NCBI RefSeq assembly: GCF_037975245.1
Contig: NC_092574.1
Location: forward strand, 822,001 to 886,000
Reading direction: 5' to 3'
Origin: Apostichopus japonicus
Lineage: Eukaryota > Echinodermata > Holothuroidea > Aspidochirotida > Stichopodidae
DNA: 64,000 nt
Part shown: positions 46,191 to 57,440 of the stretch, piece after piece
Layout: each line of letters starts with the position of its first letter
How positions within the stretch are numbered: the first letter of the stretch is position 1
The notes under the pieces: model-generated
Database searches by the model: none
What the model was told of the DNA's origin: nothing
The model's input: the letters and a program-made list of their open reading frames with translations, nothing else
Made by a program: the position numbers and the translations under genes

Positions 46191-46756
46191 CTCACTCACG
46201 CACACACCCACGCACACGCACTCACATTTTTGATGTAGGGTGAAGTACAATATCTCATCTCCCTATTCATTACATGAAGGGAGATGAGATCAAAACAAAC
46301 TCAACACAAGGTCACAAACAGTTCTGCTTTACAGCAAGAAATAGATAGTGGTCTACGTTAAAATGCACTGTGCAGTTTTCAGTACAGTCAACTGTTTAGA
46401 GTGTAAATTTAAAAATCATATTGTTTAAGCAGCTTATTTTAGCCGCCCACCCCTCCTCCACTCACCCCCACCCCAAATAGACTTCTATTTACCTTCCCAA
46501 TCCTTTACAACTTGAGATAGTTTAAAATGTTGTTACCAAGACACATCGTTACCTTTCAACCAGTTACATTTATGGTAAGTAAACATTCAGTTTGGGATTA
46601 TCCAATAACTACAATTGTCTCAATACATTGCATTTACTTTTCCCAGTCAGTTTCTTATTTTTGAATTGTTTTACAAAAAACATAAAACATAGATAATATG
46701 TTGCCAGCTGACAAAACCTTGCTTCAAATAAAACATGTTTAGAGAGTGAAACTTAC

Positions 46757-46888
46757 TTATGACTGGTTAAAATGTCCCTGTAGCTATCGCTACCACTGGA
46801 CTCCGTGTTCAGAGATGAGCCATGCTTGTACTCGGACTGAGCCGTATCTCCTAAATTTTCTATAGCGACCTTTTGTGGGGAGAATAAA
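46757..46888 (-). CDS. Unknown minus-strand gene, first recognised exon
   Basis: The donor GTAAGT is clear, leaving CAT AA in phase 2. The acceptor is either CATCTTCCGCTGCAG (exon from 46888, preferred for its pyrimidine tract) or CCCACAAAAG (exon from 46869). It reads VAIENLGDTAQSEYKHGSSL and then a serine-rich stretch. Earlier exons were not found. An 8-kb gypsy element sits upstream at 48708-56752, so the gene either continues beyond it or begins in an unrecognised exon. Confidence 0.65.
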
Positions 46889-48707
46889 CTGCAGCGGAAG
46901 ATGAAAGAAAAGAGAACCAACAATGTAGACAGACAGAGGGTGAAAGAAGAAAAAACAAAACACACTCAATGAACGTAAGAATATGTACGTCAGGAAGCAG
47001 GTCGATGGCAAAATACCTCTTGCGGTAATGAGCTTAAAAATCATCCATCAATGATAGCAACAACTGCGGTATGCCTTTTAACCCTTTCAATCCCTAGGTG
47101 TCCTGTTGATCATCCTACAACTTTATCATCTAAGTCAGGGCTCTAAGATTGTCCAAAACTCCAGCGAAATTTGTGCCAAGAGCCAGTAAATATTGAGCAG
47201 CTGCAGGAAATGTTAAGGTTTTGATGTACAGTTTTCAAAAAACCACTGAAAAAAAAGTTGCTCTTAAAATTCTGTCAATTCTATATGTTTTTTCTCACTC
47301 TGGAAACCATGCCCCTTGGTGCCTTTTCACAAGTGTATGTAAATAGCCTTGTTTTCCTACTAAAACTACAAAGTTGCCGTAGTGCCCCTGCTATCTCAAT
47401 GAAAATCAAAGACAATTTCTAATTTTCTCCCTCGAAATAGTGGCTGTGCCCCTCCGGATTCTTAATGAGAGTACATTAATAAACTGGGTACTTAGGTAAA
47501 AACTACAATTGCTGATTCAAGGCACCAAACTGCATTAAATAAAAGCTTTCAATATATAAATATCTCTGCATCCTACCCTGTTGGTTTCTGTAACAGCTTA
47601 TTGTTGCTCCATTTACTGATACTGTTTATATAATAAACTACTTATTATCGACTTTTGTTTTCCAAAATATTCTGTTTTGATTATTCTTGTGTGCGATTAC
47701 TCCACCATAATGTTCAACTACAGTAGAAGCAGTGTGGTCTAACAGTTGAATGTTATGTTAAATGGATTCCAGAGGGGTGAGAAAGGTACAGTAGGGATTT
47801 GGGATAGGTACAGTGACAGGACTCACAGGAGTAAGGATTAGGGAGTACAACAATTACAGCCCATCATATATGGAGGGACTACGCCTACCTGCGGAAAGAA
47901 ATATGATGTTTGTCCAGACGAAGATGAATTTGAAAATTATGTCAACATTCATGACACTTTTTACAAAATATTTAACCAAGGCATAATAGCGCAACTGATG
48001 AATTTGATTTGGTATCCACCATGTTGTACGATATCAATATTTAAGCAGGTAATCATTTAAACACTTTAAGATGGCAGCAAAATGAATTGATTAGCTGCAA
48101 ACTCTCCTGTCCATGACAAAATCACTGCAATATGCCATATATTCAGGTCACAATTCATTCTCTGAATACTTTATTTCAACATACTTCCATCTATTTCTAT
48201 CGTTGCAGGTTTTCCTTCCAGTGTGTCATCACTTAAATTCTTTACTCTAGTTGCCATCAAAATCTGAGTAACTACTGTACACTGTGTACAGTATAGGATT
48301 GCCCCTCTGTGAAGATACAAATAAATTAAAACATGGTTACTATCTTAGAAACTTACATGATGGGTTATTCAATACATTATGGGTCCAAAAGTGTGGCATT
48401 TTGATAAAATATTTACTTTCAAAATTTAACAAAAGTACTGTGATTAAATATTATGACACAAAAATAGTATTTTTATTGCATGTGCTACCAAGACACCAAG
48501 CTCACTATCTCCAAGTTAATAAAAGTCTTCAGTCTCAAAACCTGGTTTGATTATTACTAAGATCCAAAACCTGTCAACCTCAGGGCTAACATTTAGATGA
48601 TCATAATTATCAATTTTGATAGTTTTGTCCAAAACAAGAACAATTTAAGCTTGCTTGGCAAATAAATTAAATATGTATGTTTCTTTGTTACGAGTACTGC
48701 TTAATTA
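46889..48707. other. No gene seen
   Basis: AT-rich, probably intronic or 5' flank of the minus-strand gene. The open frame at 48284-48550 lacks motifs and splice support. Confidence 0.4.
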
Positions 48708-49674
48708 TGTAATGACCGAAACACAGGTTCATGTTGCTACTGTATGGTATTTATTCAACAACAATAAGCAATGAAAAACCCTGCAAAGACAAAACAAAAG
48801 GATCATAAATACAAGATTAAGGTAATTACTTATCATGGATAATTAATGTAAATTAATTGTGCACTGAGAACCAATACATGAGTGACGAGGAGTCATAAAC
48901 ATTGAGTATTGTTCTTACTTAATTGAATATTGTTTCATTATTTTCTCAGATGTTGGTCATAGCAAAGCACTAAATGAATCCAACAATCTCAATTACTTCA
49001 ACAAAAAGAATTAAAACAAATCACTTTAGAAATAAAAAGAATAATATATCAGGTGACATGTCATGTGACCAACTTCATTTAAACAATTGGGTTGCTAAGG
49101 AGATTATGGAACTCTCTGATGATGATGTGAGGTCTGATGTTACATTTTAATACTAATTTACAGCTTCACCAATCTCCAGGAAACATGGTTACTAATTATA
49201 AGTTTGATCATCCATCACTGATTATGATAATGACGAAAGGGATAAGTATAAGCTTAATAGTATACAACTTAGCAATAACATGAGGTAGCGCACATTGTGA
49301 CAAAGATCTTATAATGTCAAGGCCAAGGCCCCACAACACACGTGCGTTAGGATAGCACGGTGGTGTACAGCGATCTACCGTGACAGCTAAGTTACTTAAG
49401 TTATTTAATTGACAGCAATTTCGAAATCAAATACACTCTTCATCACTCTGCAATTAAATCCTATCACACAATCATGAATTAAAGCTTACCCTGAATATAA
49501 TATAATCTTGTCATGTAAAAGAATGGCTCCGCAAAATGGAAAGAAGACCATTCACAAAAAGTTGTAATAGTAGTAGTAGTCGTAACAAATGATTCTCATA
49601 AAAAGTAGTAAAGTAAAATAGATGGCGCTCGTCGCCTTTTACCAAGTCCTTCGGTAAGGGTTACCACTGTTACA
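48708..49674 (-). repeat. Element B 3' LTR, 967 bp
   Basis: Ends TGTAA...TTACA; same length as 55786-56752 at a constant offset of 7,078. Confidence 0.95.
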
Positions 49675-49688
49675 CCTCCCCTTCCTTT
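49675..49688 (-). other. Element B polypurine tract
   Basis: Minus strand AAAGGAAGGGGAGG directly abuts the 3' LTR. Confidence 0.85.
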
Positions 49689-50287
49689 AAACAATGTCGT
49701 CCCTGACATTAATCAGAAGAACAAGACAGAAAAATAAAACTTCAACATATTTACAAAAAAAACAAGCAAGCCTTTCTAACCTGCTTCAGTAAGCTGTCCA
49801 GTAAGTCCAATACATATGGTAGTCGGTGTGACTTAAAACTATAAGATTGGTTGTAACATATCATTCTACATTTCAACACTCTCATGTACTCTAACCAAGT
49901 ATTTCAAGACAAAATACATAATTGCAATTGCTAACCCTTTCTTAAACTGAGTACCAATGAGCAAATGTTACAAAATGACAAGATAGACTGACTACCACTG
50001 ATCGAGATAATACAGTTACATGCAAATCTTGAAATATATCCCAGCAATAATACATAATCCGAATGAATTATTCTGCACAATGCTGCATGCAGAATGTGAT
50101 AGACGAAGCTCTGCTAAGTATAGGCATTACCTGGAAGGTTGAATACATATACATTTGCTAAAACATCTACGCAGCGCTTGAGTGGTGACAACAACATATA
50201 TACAATAAAATTAAATTGAAAAGAATTCTTTCCAAACCAACCTAAATCTAACGAACACACAGAAGCATATAACTGTAGGAATCAACA

Positions 50288-53200
50288 CTAACACTTGGCA
50301 AGCATCTGTGCCAACAGGAGCTGAGTTTGAGATATATTAGCTAAAACAGTTGGGTCAACAAAACTAGTTCGAACCTCTTGCTGAATTGCAGACCTGGGAA
50401 GTTTACTAGGGTTCGAGTGCACACCAGCATTACTTCGGGATGAACGCCTCAAGGTGTTGTTCCCTAAATCCTTTTCGTTTACGTATGAGTTCATATCAAC
50501 AGAGTCACTGGGAACTTCATGGTCTACGTCTGCTGTAGTGTTAGCTTCATCAGCATCGGGCATAGGCGCTGTAGCAATTTCAATTGACTTATTGCTATCG
50601 TTACGGCTGCAAGGCTGTTGGGCGTCGGGGTTGACATTCTCTACCCACCAAGCTGAGTCGATTACTTCGTCATCTGAGTTCTGGCTTAGGGCTTCAACAG
50701 CAGGTACTTCCTCACTTGGCCCTGCAGGTTCCAAAGTTTGAACCAATTCCTTTGAATCAAGTATGTCTCTTCGGTGCAATGTCTTTGTTGTGCCATTTCC
50801 GTTAAGGGGTTCAATGACATAAACGTTACCATCAGGATAGGGACGGTAAATAACTTTATGTGGGATATCGTCCCAGAAATCTTGTATCTTGTTTCTACCC
50901 TTTACTTTCCTGTTCCTGGTATATACTCTGGCGCCAATTGGTAAACTAGTATTGGGAGCTGGCTGGCCATGTTTTTCCTGACGTCGTTGTGCTTCCTTCT
51001 CAATATTGGATGCAGCAATATCAAGAGCTGTCCTTAGCCTCTGGTGGTGATCTGCCATCCACGTCTCGTCACTCTCAATACCCAACAAATGATCAATGGG
51101 TAATGTTGGTTCTCTTCCAAAAAATAGATAATGAGGGGAGTATCCAGTGGTGGTATGTGGTGTAATATTATATGCATACACCAATTCAGGAAGATACTTA
51201 TGCCATTTTCTCTTCTTATCCATAGACAATGTTCTCAAGCGGTCATGCATTGTCCTGTTAAAACGTTCGCATTGTGCATTGCCCTCCGGGTGGTAGGGGG
51301 TGGTGTGTGTTTTCTTGATGTTGTACAAATTACACAACTCCTGGACTAATCGGCTCTCGAAGTTCCGACCTTGGTCGCTGTGGATTCTCTCTGGGATACC
51401 AAACTTGATGAACCACTCTCTGAATAGAACCTGAGCTACTGTTGATGCTTTCTGATCTCTTGTAGGAACAGCCTGCGTAAATTTTGTAAACACGTCTGTA
51501 AGGACTAGCACATTTTCTACACCTCCACAACTGGGCTCTAACATTGTAAAGTCAATTGCTACAATTTCCAGTGGCCTTTTGGCAACCACTGAACCCATGG
51601 ATGTCTTGATCTTTGGTCCACTTTTGGCAAGTGTACACCTCGGACATCTCCTACAGTACTCCACAATGTCATTAGCCATGCCAATCCAATGACATCTTAA
51701 CCTTGCCAATTTAAACGTTTTCTCTGATCCCTGGTGACCAGTCTGGTCGTGAACACAGTTGAGGACGGTATCTTTTAGTTGCAATGGTAGGCAAATCTGC
51801 TGTACCCTCTGTCCCTTTAAAGTGATTGTACGGTACAGTATACCATCTTTCTCTGATATACGCTCCCATTCTCGAAGCAATTTTCGTGCTTCTCTGGATT
51901 CCTTCATTAGTTTACAGATAGTTGGTTTCTGTTTCAGATCCCAGTAATGTCGTAATCTACTTACAACTGGATCAGTAGACTGCAGTCGAGCTATCCCTTC
52001 AGTGGACATGGAGGGTAGAGGAAAGGTGGACGATGGTTGAACTCTCTCTGGCAGACTATGTAATTCTTGCTGCCACACCTCCTGGGTACGTTCCTGTATC
52101 CTTTCTTTCACCTCATTTGGAAGAGTTATGCCCGAAGTGGACATTGTGTGAAGGTCACCAGCAACAGCAACAATTTCCCCAAATCGAGCAGAGACGGGTT
52201 CTTCGCCATGGAATTCCTTTCTGCTCAATGAGTCAGCATTCACATTGGACTTCCCTGATCGGTATGCAATGTCAAAATGGAACTGGGACAACTCAGCTGC
52301 CCAACGTGTTTCCACTGCCCCCAACTTGGCAGATGTCTTTAAATAGCTCAATGGGTTATTGTCAGTGTATACGACAAATTCTGCCCCCAGCAGTAAATCT
52401 CTGAACTTCACTGTGATGGCCCAGTGAAGCGCCATCAGTTCAAGCTTCATACTACTGTAGTTACTCATCTGCTTCTCATCGAGCTTCAGTCCTCGGCTTG
52501 CATAAGCTATAACAACTCGTCCAGTCTCCTGTTGTTGGGAGAGTACTGCTCCGAAACCAAGTAAGCTTGCGTCTACTTCAAGAATGTATGGGCGCTGAAA
52601 GTCAGGGTAGCCCAATACCGGTGCGGTGGTAAGCTTTGATTTCAGCTCAAGGAAAGCTTCCTCATGTTTTGCCTCCCATCTGTCTGCAACTGATCTGGTT
52701 GGGTTGTGAGGACGTTTTGCTTTACATCTCTGGCCACCTGTCAGAGCATGGAGGGGTGCTGCTATCTTGGAAAAGTTTGCAACAAAACGTCGGTAATAAC
52801 TTGCGAGCCCCATAAAGCTCCGCAACTCTCTTTCAGTTTCAGGTCTTTTCCAATTCTGAATGGCTCTCGTTTTCTCAGGATCAGGGAGAATACCATCCTT
52901 GCTAACAATATGGCCAAGGTATCTCAATCGTTCCTCATACAAGTAACACTTCTCTGGCTTGACTTTCAAATTGTATGATCGCAGCCTACTCAGAACCATC
53001 TCTAAACGTTGTTGTGTTTCCTGGAAAGTTCGCCCAAATACTAAAATATCGTCCAAATAGATAAGGACTGTTTGGAAGTTCTCATCACCAAAAACTTTAT
53101 CCATCAATCGCATGAATGTCGCTGGGGCGTTTGTTAGTCCAAACGGCATTCGTGTGAACTCGTAGAGACCTCCTGTACCAACTCGGAAAGCGGTCTTTTC

Positions 53201-54655
53201 TATATCACTCTCAGAAACCGGGACCTGGTGGTAACCGTGAGCTAAATCAAGACTACAGAAGTAGTTAGCTCCTTTAAGTGCATCTAAGGCTTCCTCAATT
53301 CTGGGAATGGGGTAGGCATCACGGTGTGTCTTTGCGTTGAGAGCTCTGTAGTCTACGCACATTCTCAGGCTGTTATCCTTCTTTTGAACTAGTACCACTG
53401 GTGACGCATATGGGCTAGATGATTCTCTGATAATCTGTCGAGACAAAAGTTGTTGCAGGTGGTCACGAACTTCCTTCCATCGGTGAGGTGGAATTCTCCT
53501 ATGTGGTACCTTAACTGGTTTATCGTCCAATAGGATAATGCGGTGTTCCACCTTATCGCAGAAGCCAAGGTCATCCTCGTGCTGGCTGAAAACATCATCA
53601 TACCTGTGGAGCAGAGCTCTTAGCTCCTCCCTTTGAGATACATTTAACTTGTCACCAATAGTCATCTTGGATTCCAGTGGAATAGCCCTTGTTGATACTT
53701 GTTCAGGTGGTTCTGATACAGTCTGGAGTTCATTCGCATCAACTGTCTGCACTTGTATTTCATTGACATCAACTTGTTTCACCTGGACCATCGACCCTAA
53801 TGATGCACCTTCAGCAATCCCAACAGGAGCCCTTGGTTGGAGATAAATGTCATGATTCGAAAAATTAGCTACCTGCAACGGAGCAACACCACTTCGATCA
53901 ACAGAAACAAGTGTTGGTGCAACCTGCAAGCCAGTGGGTAGGTGTGTCCTGTCCTCAGCATTCAACTGTGCAATCATGGCAACATATGGTTTTGAACCAG
54001 TCGAGGGTTGGACTGATACCTGTATGGACGTAATGGTGTTTGCAGCCACCAGTACCAATTTTTCAGCACATACACGAGCAATACTATGATCCACACCTCG
54101 GTTATTCAAATCTTCCTCCTTATCCTGAAAGGCAGCAATAACATGAGCCAACCTCTGGTCTTCTATGGTGCCAGATTTCAGAACAAGTTTATCTTGAAAA
54201 TCACTTCCCCATTTGTTCTCCAGCAACCTCTGCATTGCTCTGAAAATATTACATCCAAGAACACCAGGCACCATCCTCTTCTTTTCTACAAACTGGGGGT
54301 CACAAGAGTCTTTGACTACCAAGAAACCCATGCCTGGAAACACATAACCCAACACAGTAATGGGTAACTCCACATATCCAATGTATGGGACATTTACACC
54401 AGTAGCACCAGATATCTTCAGAAAAGCACTTACATCTACCAGCTCGCCACTCTGGGTAATGTGCTCTAGGAAAAACGACTCAGTGATCGTAGAAACCTCG
54501 GCACCTGTATCAAGAAGGCACCTGATACTCAGTGATCCAGACTGAACTGTAATCTTCGGGCATTCTCCTACTGCTTTGGTTACAAGAGTGTCATGACCAG
54601 GGTTATTCAAAACTACACCTGTCGATTCCTGGTTGCCAACGACAGGCTTCCCTAG
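50288..54655 (-). CDS. Element B Pol polyprotein (protease, RT, RNase H, integrase)
   Basis: Open from the frameshift site to 50288. The frame has no ATG start near its 5' end (54610 is a TTG), which fits translation only as a -1 extension of gag. Domains, counted from 54610: protease DTGA at 34-37; RT with YLDD at 518-521; RNase H with EVDAS near 678 and YTDNNPL near 748; integrase zinc region (H954, H959, C989, C992); and a D-D-35-E triad at about D1020, D1079 and E1115. A variable acidic C-terminus follows. All catalytic residues are present. Confidence 0.95.
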   Translation of the reverse strand, partial: LGKPVVGNQESTGVVLNNPGHDTLVTKAVGECPKITVQSGSLSIRCLLDTGAEVSTITESFFLEHITQSGELVDVSAFLKISGATGVNVPYIGYVELPITVLGYVFPGMGFLVVKDSCDPQFVEKKRMVPGVLGCNIFRAMQRLLENKWGSDFQDKLVLKSGTIEDQRLAHVIAAFQDKEEDLNNRGVDHSIARVCAEKLVLVAANTITSIQVSVQPSTGSKPYVAMIAQLNAEDRTHLPTGLQVAPTLVSVDRSGVAPLQVANFSNHDIYLQPRAPVGIAEGASLGSMVQVKQVDVNEIQVQTVDANELQTVSEPPEQVSTRAIPLESKMTIGDKLNVSQREELRALLHRYDDVFSQHEDDLGFCDKVEHRIILLDDKPVKVPHRRIPPHRWKEVRDHLQQLLSRQIIRESSSPYASPVVLVQKKDNSLRMCVDYRALNAKTHRDAYPIPRIEEALDALKGANYFCSLDLAHGYHQVPVSESDIEKTAFRVGTGGLYEFTRMPFGLTNAPATFMRLMDKVFGDENFQTVLIYLDDILVFGRTFQETQQRLEMVLSRLRSYNLKVKPEKCYLYEERLRYLGHIVSKDGILPDPEKTRAIQNWKRPETERELRSFMGLASYYRRFVANFSKIAAPLHALTGGQRCKAKRPHNPTRSVADRWEAKHEEAFLELKSKLTTAPVLGYPDFQRPYILEVDASLLGFGAVLSQQQETGRVVIAYASRGLKLDEKQMSNYSSMKLELMALHWAITVKFRDLLLGAEFVVYTDNNPLSYLKTSAKLGAVETRWAAELSQFHFDIAYRSGKSNVNADSLSRKEFHGEEPVSARFGEIVAVAGDLHTMSTSGITLPNEVKERIQERTQEVWQQELHSLPERVQPSSTFPLPSMSTEGIARLQSTDPVVSRLRHYWDLKQKPTICKLMKESREARKLLREWERISEKDGILYRTITLKGQRVQQICLPLQLKDTVLNCVHDQTGHQGSEKTFKLARLRCHWIGMANDIVEYCRRCPRCTLAKSGPKIKTSMGSVVAKRPLEIVAIDFTMLEPSCGGVENVLVLTDVFTKFTQAVPTRDQKASTVAQVLFREWFIKFGIPERIHSDQGRNFESRLVQELCNLYNIKKTHTTPYHPEGNAQCERFNRTMHDRLRTLSMDKKRKWHKYLPELVYAYNITPHTTTGYSPHYLFFGREPTLPIDHLLGIESDETWMADHHQRLRTALDIAASNIEKEAQRRQEKHGQPAPNTSLPIGARVYTRNRKVKGRNKIQDFWDDIPHKVIYRPYPDGNVYVIEPLNGNGTTKTLHRRDILDSKELVQTLEPAGPSEEVPAVEALSQNSDDEVIDSAWWVENVNPDAQQPCSRNDSNKSIEIATAPMPDADEANTTADVDHEVPSDSVDMNSYVNEKDLGNNTLRRSSRSNAGVHSNPSKLPRSAIQQEVRTSFVDPTVLANISQTQLLLAQMLAKC

Positions 54656-54661
54656 TTTAAA
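54618..54661 (-). promoter_or_regulatory. -1 programmed ribosomal frameshift signal (gag/pol)
   Basis: On the minus strand the heptamer T TTA AAC (54661-54655, in gag frame) is followed directly by the gag stop TAG. After an 8-nt spacer comes a perfect 7-bp stem CCTGTCG/CGACAGG (54646-54640 and 54624-54618) around a 15-base loop. Heptamer, spacer and stem match the classical X XXY YYZ design, and slipping back one base enters the open pol frame. Confidence 0.88.
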
Positions 54662-55716
54662 GGTTCCTTGGTGGTTGTAAAGACGGTTTCTGTGCTTGCC
54701 CCACTCTGTGGTTGCCTATTCATAGGATTGTCAGGACAATCTCGCTTGAAATGAAACTTAGAGTCACACTGGTAACATCGTCTAGTACCAGATGGTTTTC
54801 CTCCATGAGTGTAATTGGGCCTTGAGGACTTCTCAGCATTAGTCTTCAGAGCTTGAATTAGGTCATCAATCTGTTGTTGTTGTGCCTTTATCTGGTCGCC
54901 CTGTTGTTTAATTAGGTGATGGTATTCACTGTCTGCCTCAAGTTTATGAACAGTGAATTTTCCTTGTGTCAGGCTCTTTGGTACCCCAATCCACTCCATC
55001 ACTTGATCTCGTGCATCGAAGAACGTCATGTTTGGATTCTCCAAGTTCAGCCTTCGTAACTCTCTCCGTACCCCCTCATCTTTCGCCGCCTCTGCCAGTC
55101 TTCCCCTTAAACTTTTCTCTCTGCATGACTGAAACGATGAGTCTAATTGACAAATACGGTCAAAGAGATCAACCAGTTCTAAGGAGCAAGCTACAAGATC
55201 TTCACCATCCCTCTGTCTATAAGAGAAGAAACGTTGTTGTAGTTGTGAGAGAGTGTCACCGTCACCAAAGACTTTACTCAAAATAGCAAAAATCTTACTG
55301 GGGTCCCTCTGAACTTCATCCCCTCTTCCTGCTATCTCCTTCCTCGCCTTCCCACCTAGATGGTTGAGAATAAGACTGGCTTGGTCCTTAGGTCCTAGTC
55401 GTCGGACCTCCAGTTGACTCCTTACGTCTCTGATCCATTCCTGTACAGACGGATCTCCTGGCTTTGTAGGTCGGTCACAAAATCGATCAATTCGTTGACC
55501 CTGTGAGAGGTATACTACAGACGGCTGCTTCTCACCCTCCTCACCGGTACTATGGACATCTTCATCACCTTCCTTATCTGAGTCAGCTTCAGACCCAACA
55601 GATAACTTCTGGAGTGCCTCGATGTCAGCTTTAGCCTTCTTCGAAACCAGCTTCTCCCTTTCCAGTGCATCCCGCAAGGACTTCAGCTCAAGCCGCATCT
55701 CTTCCACTTCAGACAT
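54652..55716 (-). CDS. Element B Gag (354 aa)
   Basis: Starts at an ATG 70 bases inside the 5' LTR. A predicted coiled coil (about 1-38) and an acidic stretch (41-62) are followed by a capsid-like helical region (about 75-245), a second Q-rich helix (about 262-292) and one CCHC knuckle, CYQCDSKFHFKRDC at 314-327. It ends with TAG (54652-54654) immediately after the slippery heptamer. It packages the element RNA. It is in a different frame from pol. Confidence 0.92.
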   Translation of the reverse strand: MSEVEEMRLELKSLRDALEREKLVSKKAKADIEALQKLSVGSEADSDKEGDEDVHSTGEEGEKQPSVVYLSQGQRIDRFCDRPTKPGDPSVQEWIRDVRSQLEVRRLGPKDQASLILNHLGGKARKEIAGRGDEVQRDPSKIFAILSKVFGDGDTLSQLQQRFFSYRQRDGEDLVACSLELVDLFDRICQLDSSFQSCREKSLRGRLAEAAKDEGVRRELRRLNLENPNMTFFDARDQVMEWIGVPKSLTQGKFTVHKLEADSEYHHLIKQQGDQIKAQQQQIDDLIQALKTNAEKSSRPNYTHGGKPSGTRRCYQCDSKFHFKRDCPDNPMNRQPQSGASTETVFTTTKEPLN

Positions 55717-55764
55717 TGTATTATATTCAGGGGTTTTGGTCTCTAATATTCTGGGGTTTCCATT

Positions 55765-55782
55765 ATCCTGCCGACTACGCCA
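55765..55782 (-). other. Element B primer-binding site (tRNA-Ser type)
   Basis: TGGCGTAGTCGGCAGGAT on the minus strand, three bases inside the 5' LTR. It is the exact complement of the 3' end of the common animal tRNA-Ser (ATCCTGCCGACTACG plus CCA) as I know it. Confidence 0.8.
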
Positions 55783-55785
55783 ATT

Positions 55786-56752
55786 TGTAATGACCGAAAC
55801 ACAGGTTCATGTTGCTACTGTATGGTATTTATTCAACAACAATAAGCAATGAAAAACCCTGCAAAGACAAAACAAAAGGATCATAAATACAAGATTAAGG
55901 TAATTACTTATCATGGATAATTAATGTAAATTAATTGTGCACTGAGAACCAATACATGAGTGACGAGGAGTCATAAACATTGAGTATTGTTCTTACTTAA
56001 TTGAATATTGTTTCATTATTTTCTCAGATGTTGGTCATAGCAAAGCACTAAATGAATCCAACAATCTCAATTACTTCAACAAAAAGAATTAAAACAAATC
56101 ACTTTAGAAATAAAAAGAATAATATATCAGGTGACATGTCATGTGACCAACTTCATTTAAACAATTGGGTTGCTAAGGAGATTATGGAACTCTCTGATGA
56201 TGATGTGAGGTCTGATGTTACATTTTAATACTAATTTACAGCTTCACCAATCTCCAGGAAACATGGTTACTAATTATAAGTTTGATCATCCATCACTGAT
56301 TATGATAATGACGAAAGGGATAAGTATAAGCTTAATAGTATACAACTTAGCAATAACATGAGGTAGCGCACATTGTGACAAAGATCTTATAATGTCAAGG
56401 CCAAGGCCCCACAACACACGTGCGTTAGGATAGCACGGTGGTGTACAGCGATCTACCGTGACAGCTAAGTTACTTAAGTTATTTAATTGACAGCAATTTC
56501 GAAATCAAATACACTCTTCATCACTCTGCAATTAAATCCTATCACACAATCATGAATTAAAGCTTACCCTGAATATAATATAATCTTGTCATGTAAAAGA
56601 ATGGCTCCGCAAAATGGAAAGAAGACCATTCACAAAAAGTTGTAATAGTAGTAGTAGTCGTAACAAATGATTCTCATAAAAAGTAGTAAAGTAAAATAGA
56701 TGGCGCTCGTCGCCTTTTACCAAGTCCTTCGGTAAGGGTTACCACTGTTACA
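55786..56752 (-). repeat. Element B 5' LTR, 967 bp
   Basis: Partner of 48708-49674; carries the presumed promoter of the element. Confidence 0.95.
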
Positions 56753-57361
56753 ATTATATCGACAATGCACTTAAGCCAGCATTATATATTGACGGAAACA
56801 GTGATTTGTGCCACTGGACTGCAAGGAATGATGGAATTCACATGAATCTGCACCTGAATAATTGTTTATGGTACTGATCTTAACTGATCTTACTGAAAAA
56901 TTAAGTAGGGCATCCCTAATTAAGATGCTAATCGAGAAGAAAATCATTAATTCCGTCCATAACGCTACCTGATGTCATTAATCTCCTGGCAATTTTAAAG
57001 TTCACTTCAGTGATAAAACTTGCATGTAATCTTCTAAAGGTTATCAATGCCATTAAGGATGATGTGAAAAATTACCAGATTCTTGCACATAGATAACTGG
57101 GGTTCAATGAAACATCTGTGTTATGGATGGAATTAGGAAAACATTTTAGACGGAATGTGAATGTTATGGATGGAAATTACTATATTTGGAAAAACTATGC
57201 AGAATGTTTTTTAATATGTTGCCCCAAAGACATCAAATGTGAATGAATACTATTTAGGATGGAAAACCTTTTTTTTACATGTATATTACAGTATTTTTCT
57301 AGGCTTTCAGGTGATGTTTACCCTAAATTAAAAAGAAAAGAAAAGAAGAAATTATCGCTGC

Positions 57362-57440
57362 CTTAAACTAACCCCTAACCTAACCCCCACCCTAACTTCA
57401 ACCCTAACCCCACCCTCACCCCACCCTAACCTCTACCCTA
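57362..57440. repeat. Degenerate telomere-like CCCTAA tract
   Basis: Irregular CCCTAAC, CCTAACC and CCCTACC words in about 80 bases on the plus strand. This is the animal telomere motif in decayed form, not a chromosome end, since ordinary DNA follows. Confidence 0.7.

Larger units (their letters stand above)
48708..56752 (-). mobile_element. Ty3/gypsy LTR retrotransposon B, complete
   Basis: An 8,045-bp element on the minus strand with 967-bp LTRs (no difference seen), a tRNA-Ser-type primer-binding site, gag, a frameshift signal, pol and a polypurine tract. ATTA at 48704-48707 and 56753-56756 is the target duplication (an extra A makes AATTA ambiguous). No env-like frame was seen. Intact frames and identical LTRs indicate a recent, possibly still mobile copy. 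Confidence 0.95.
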
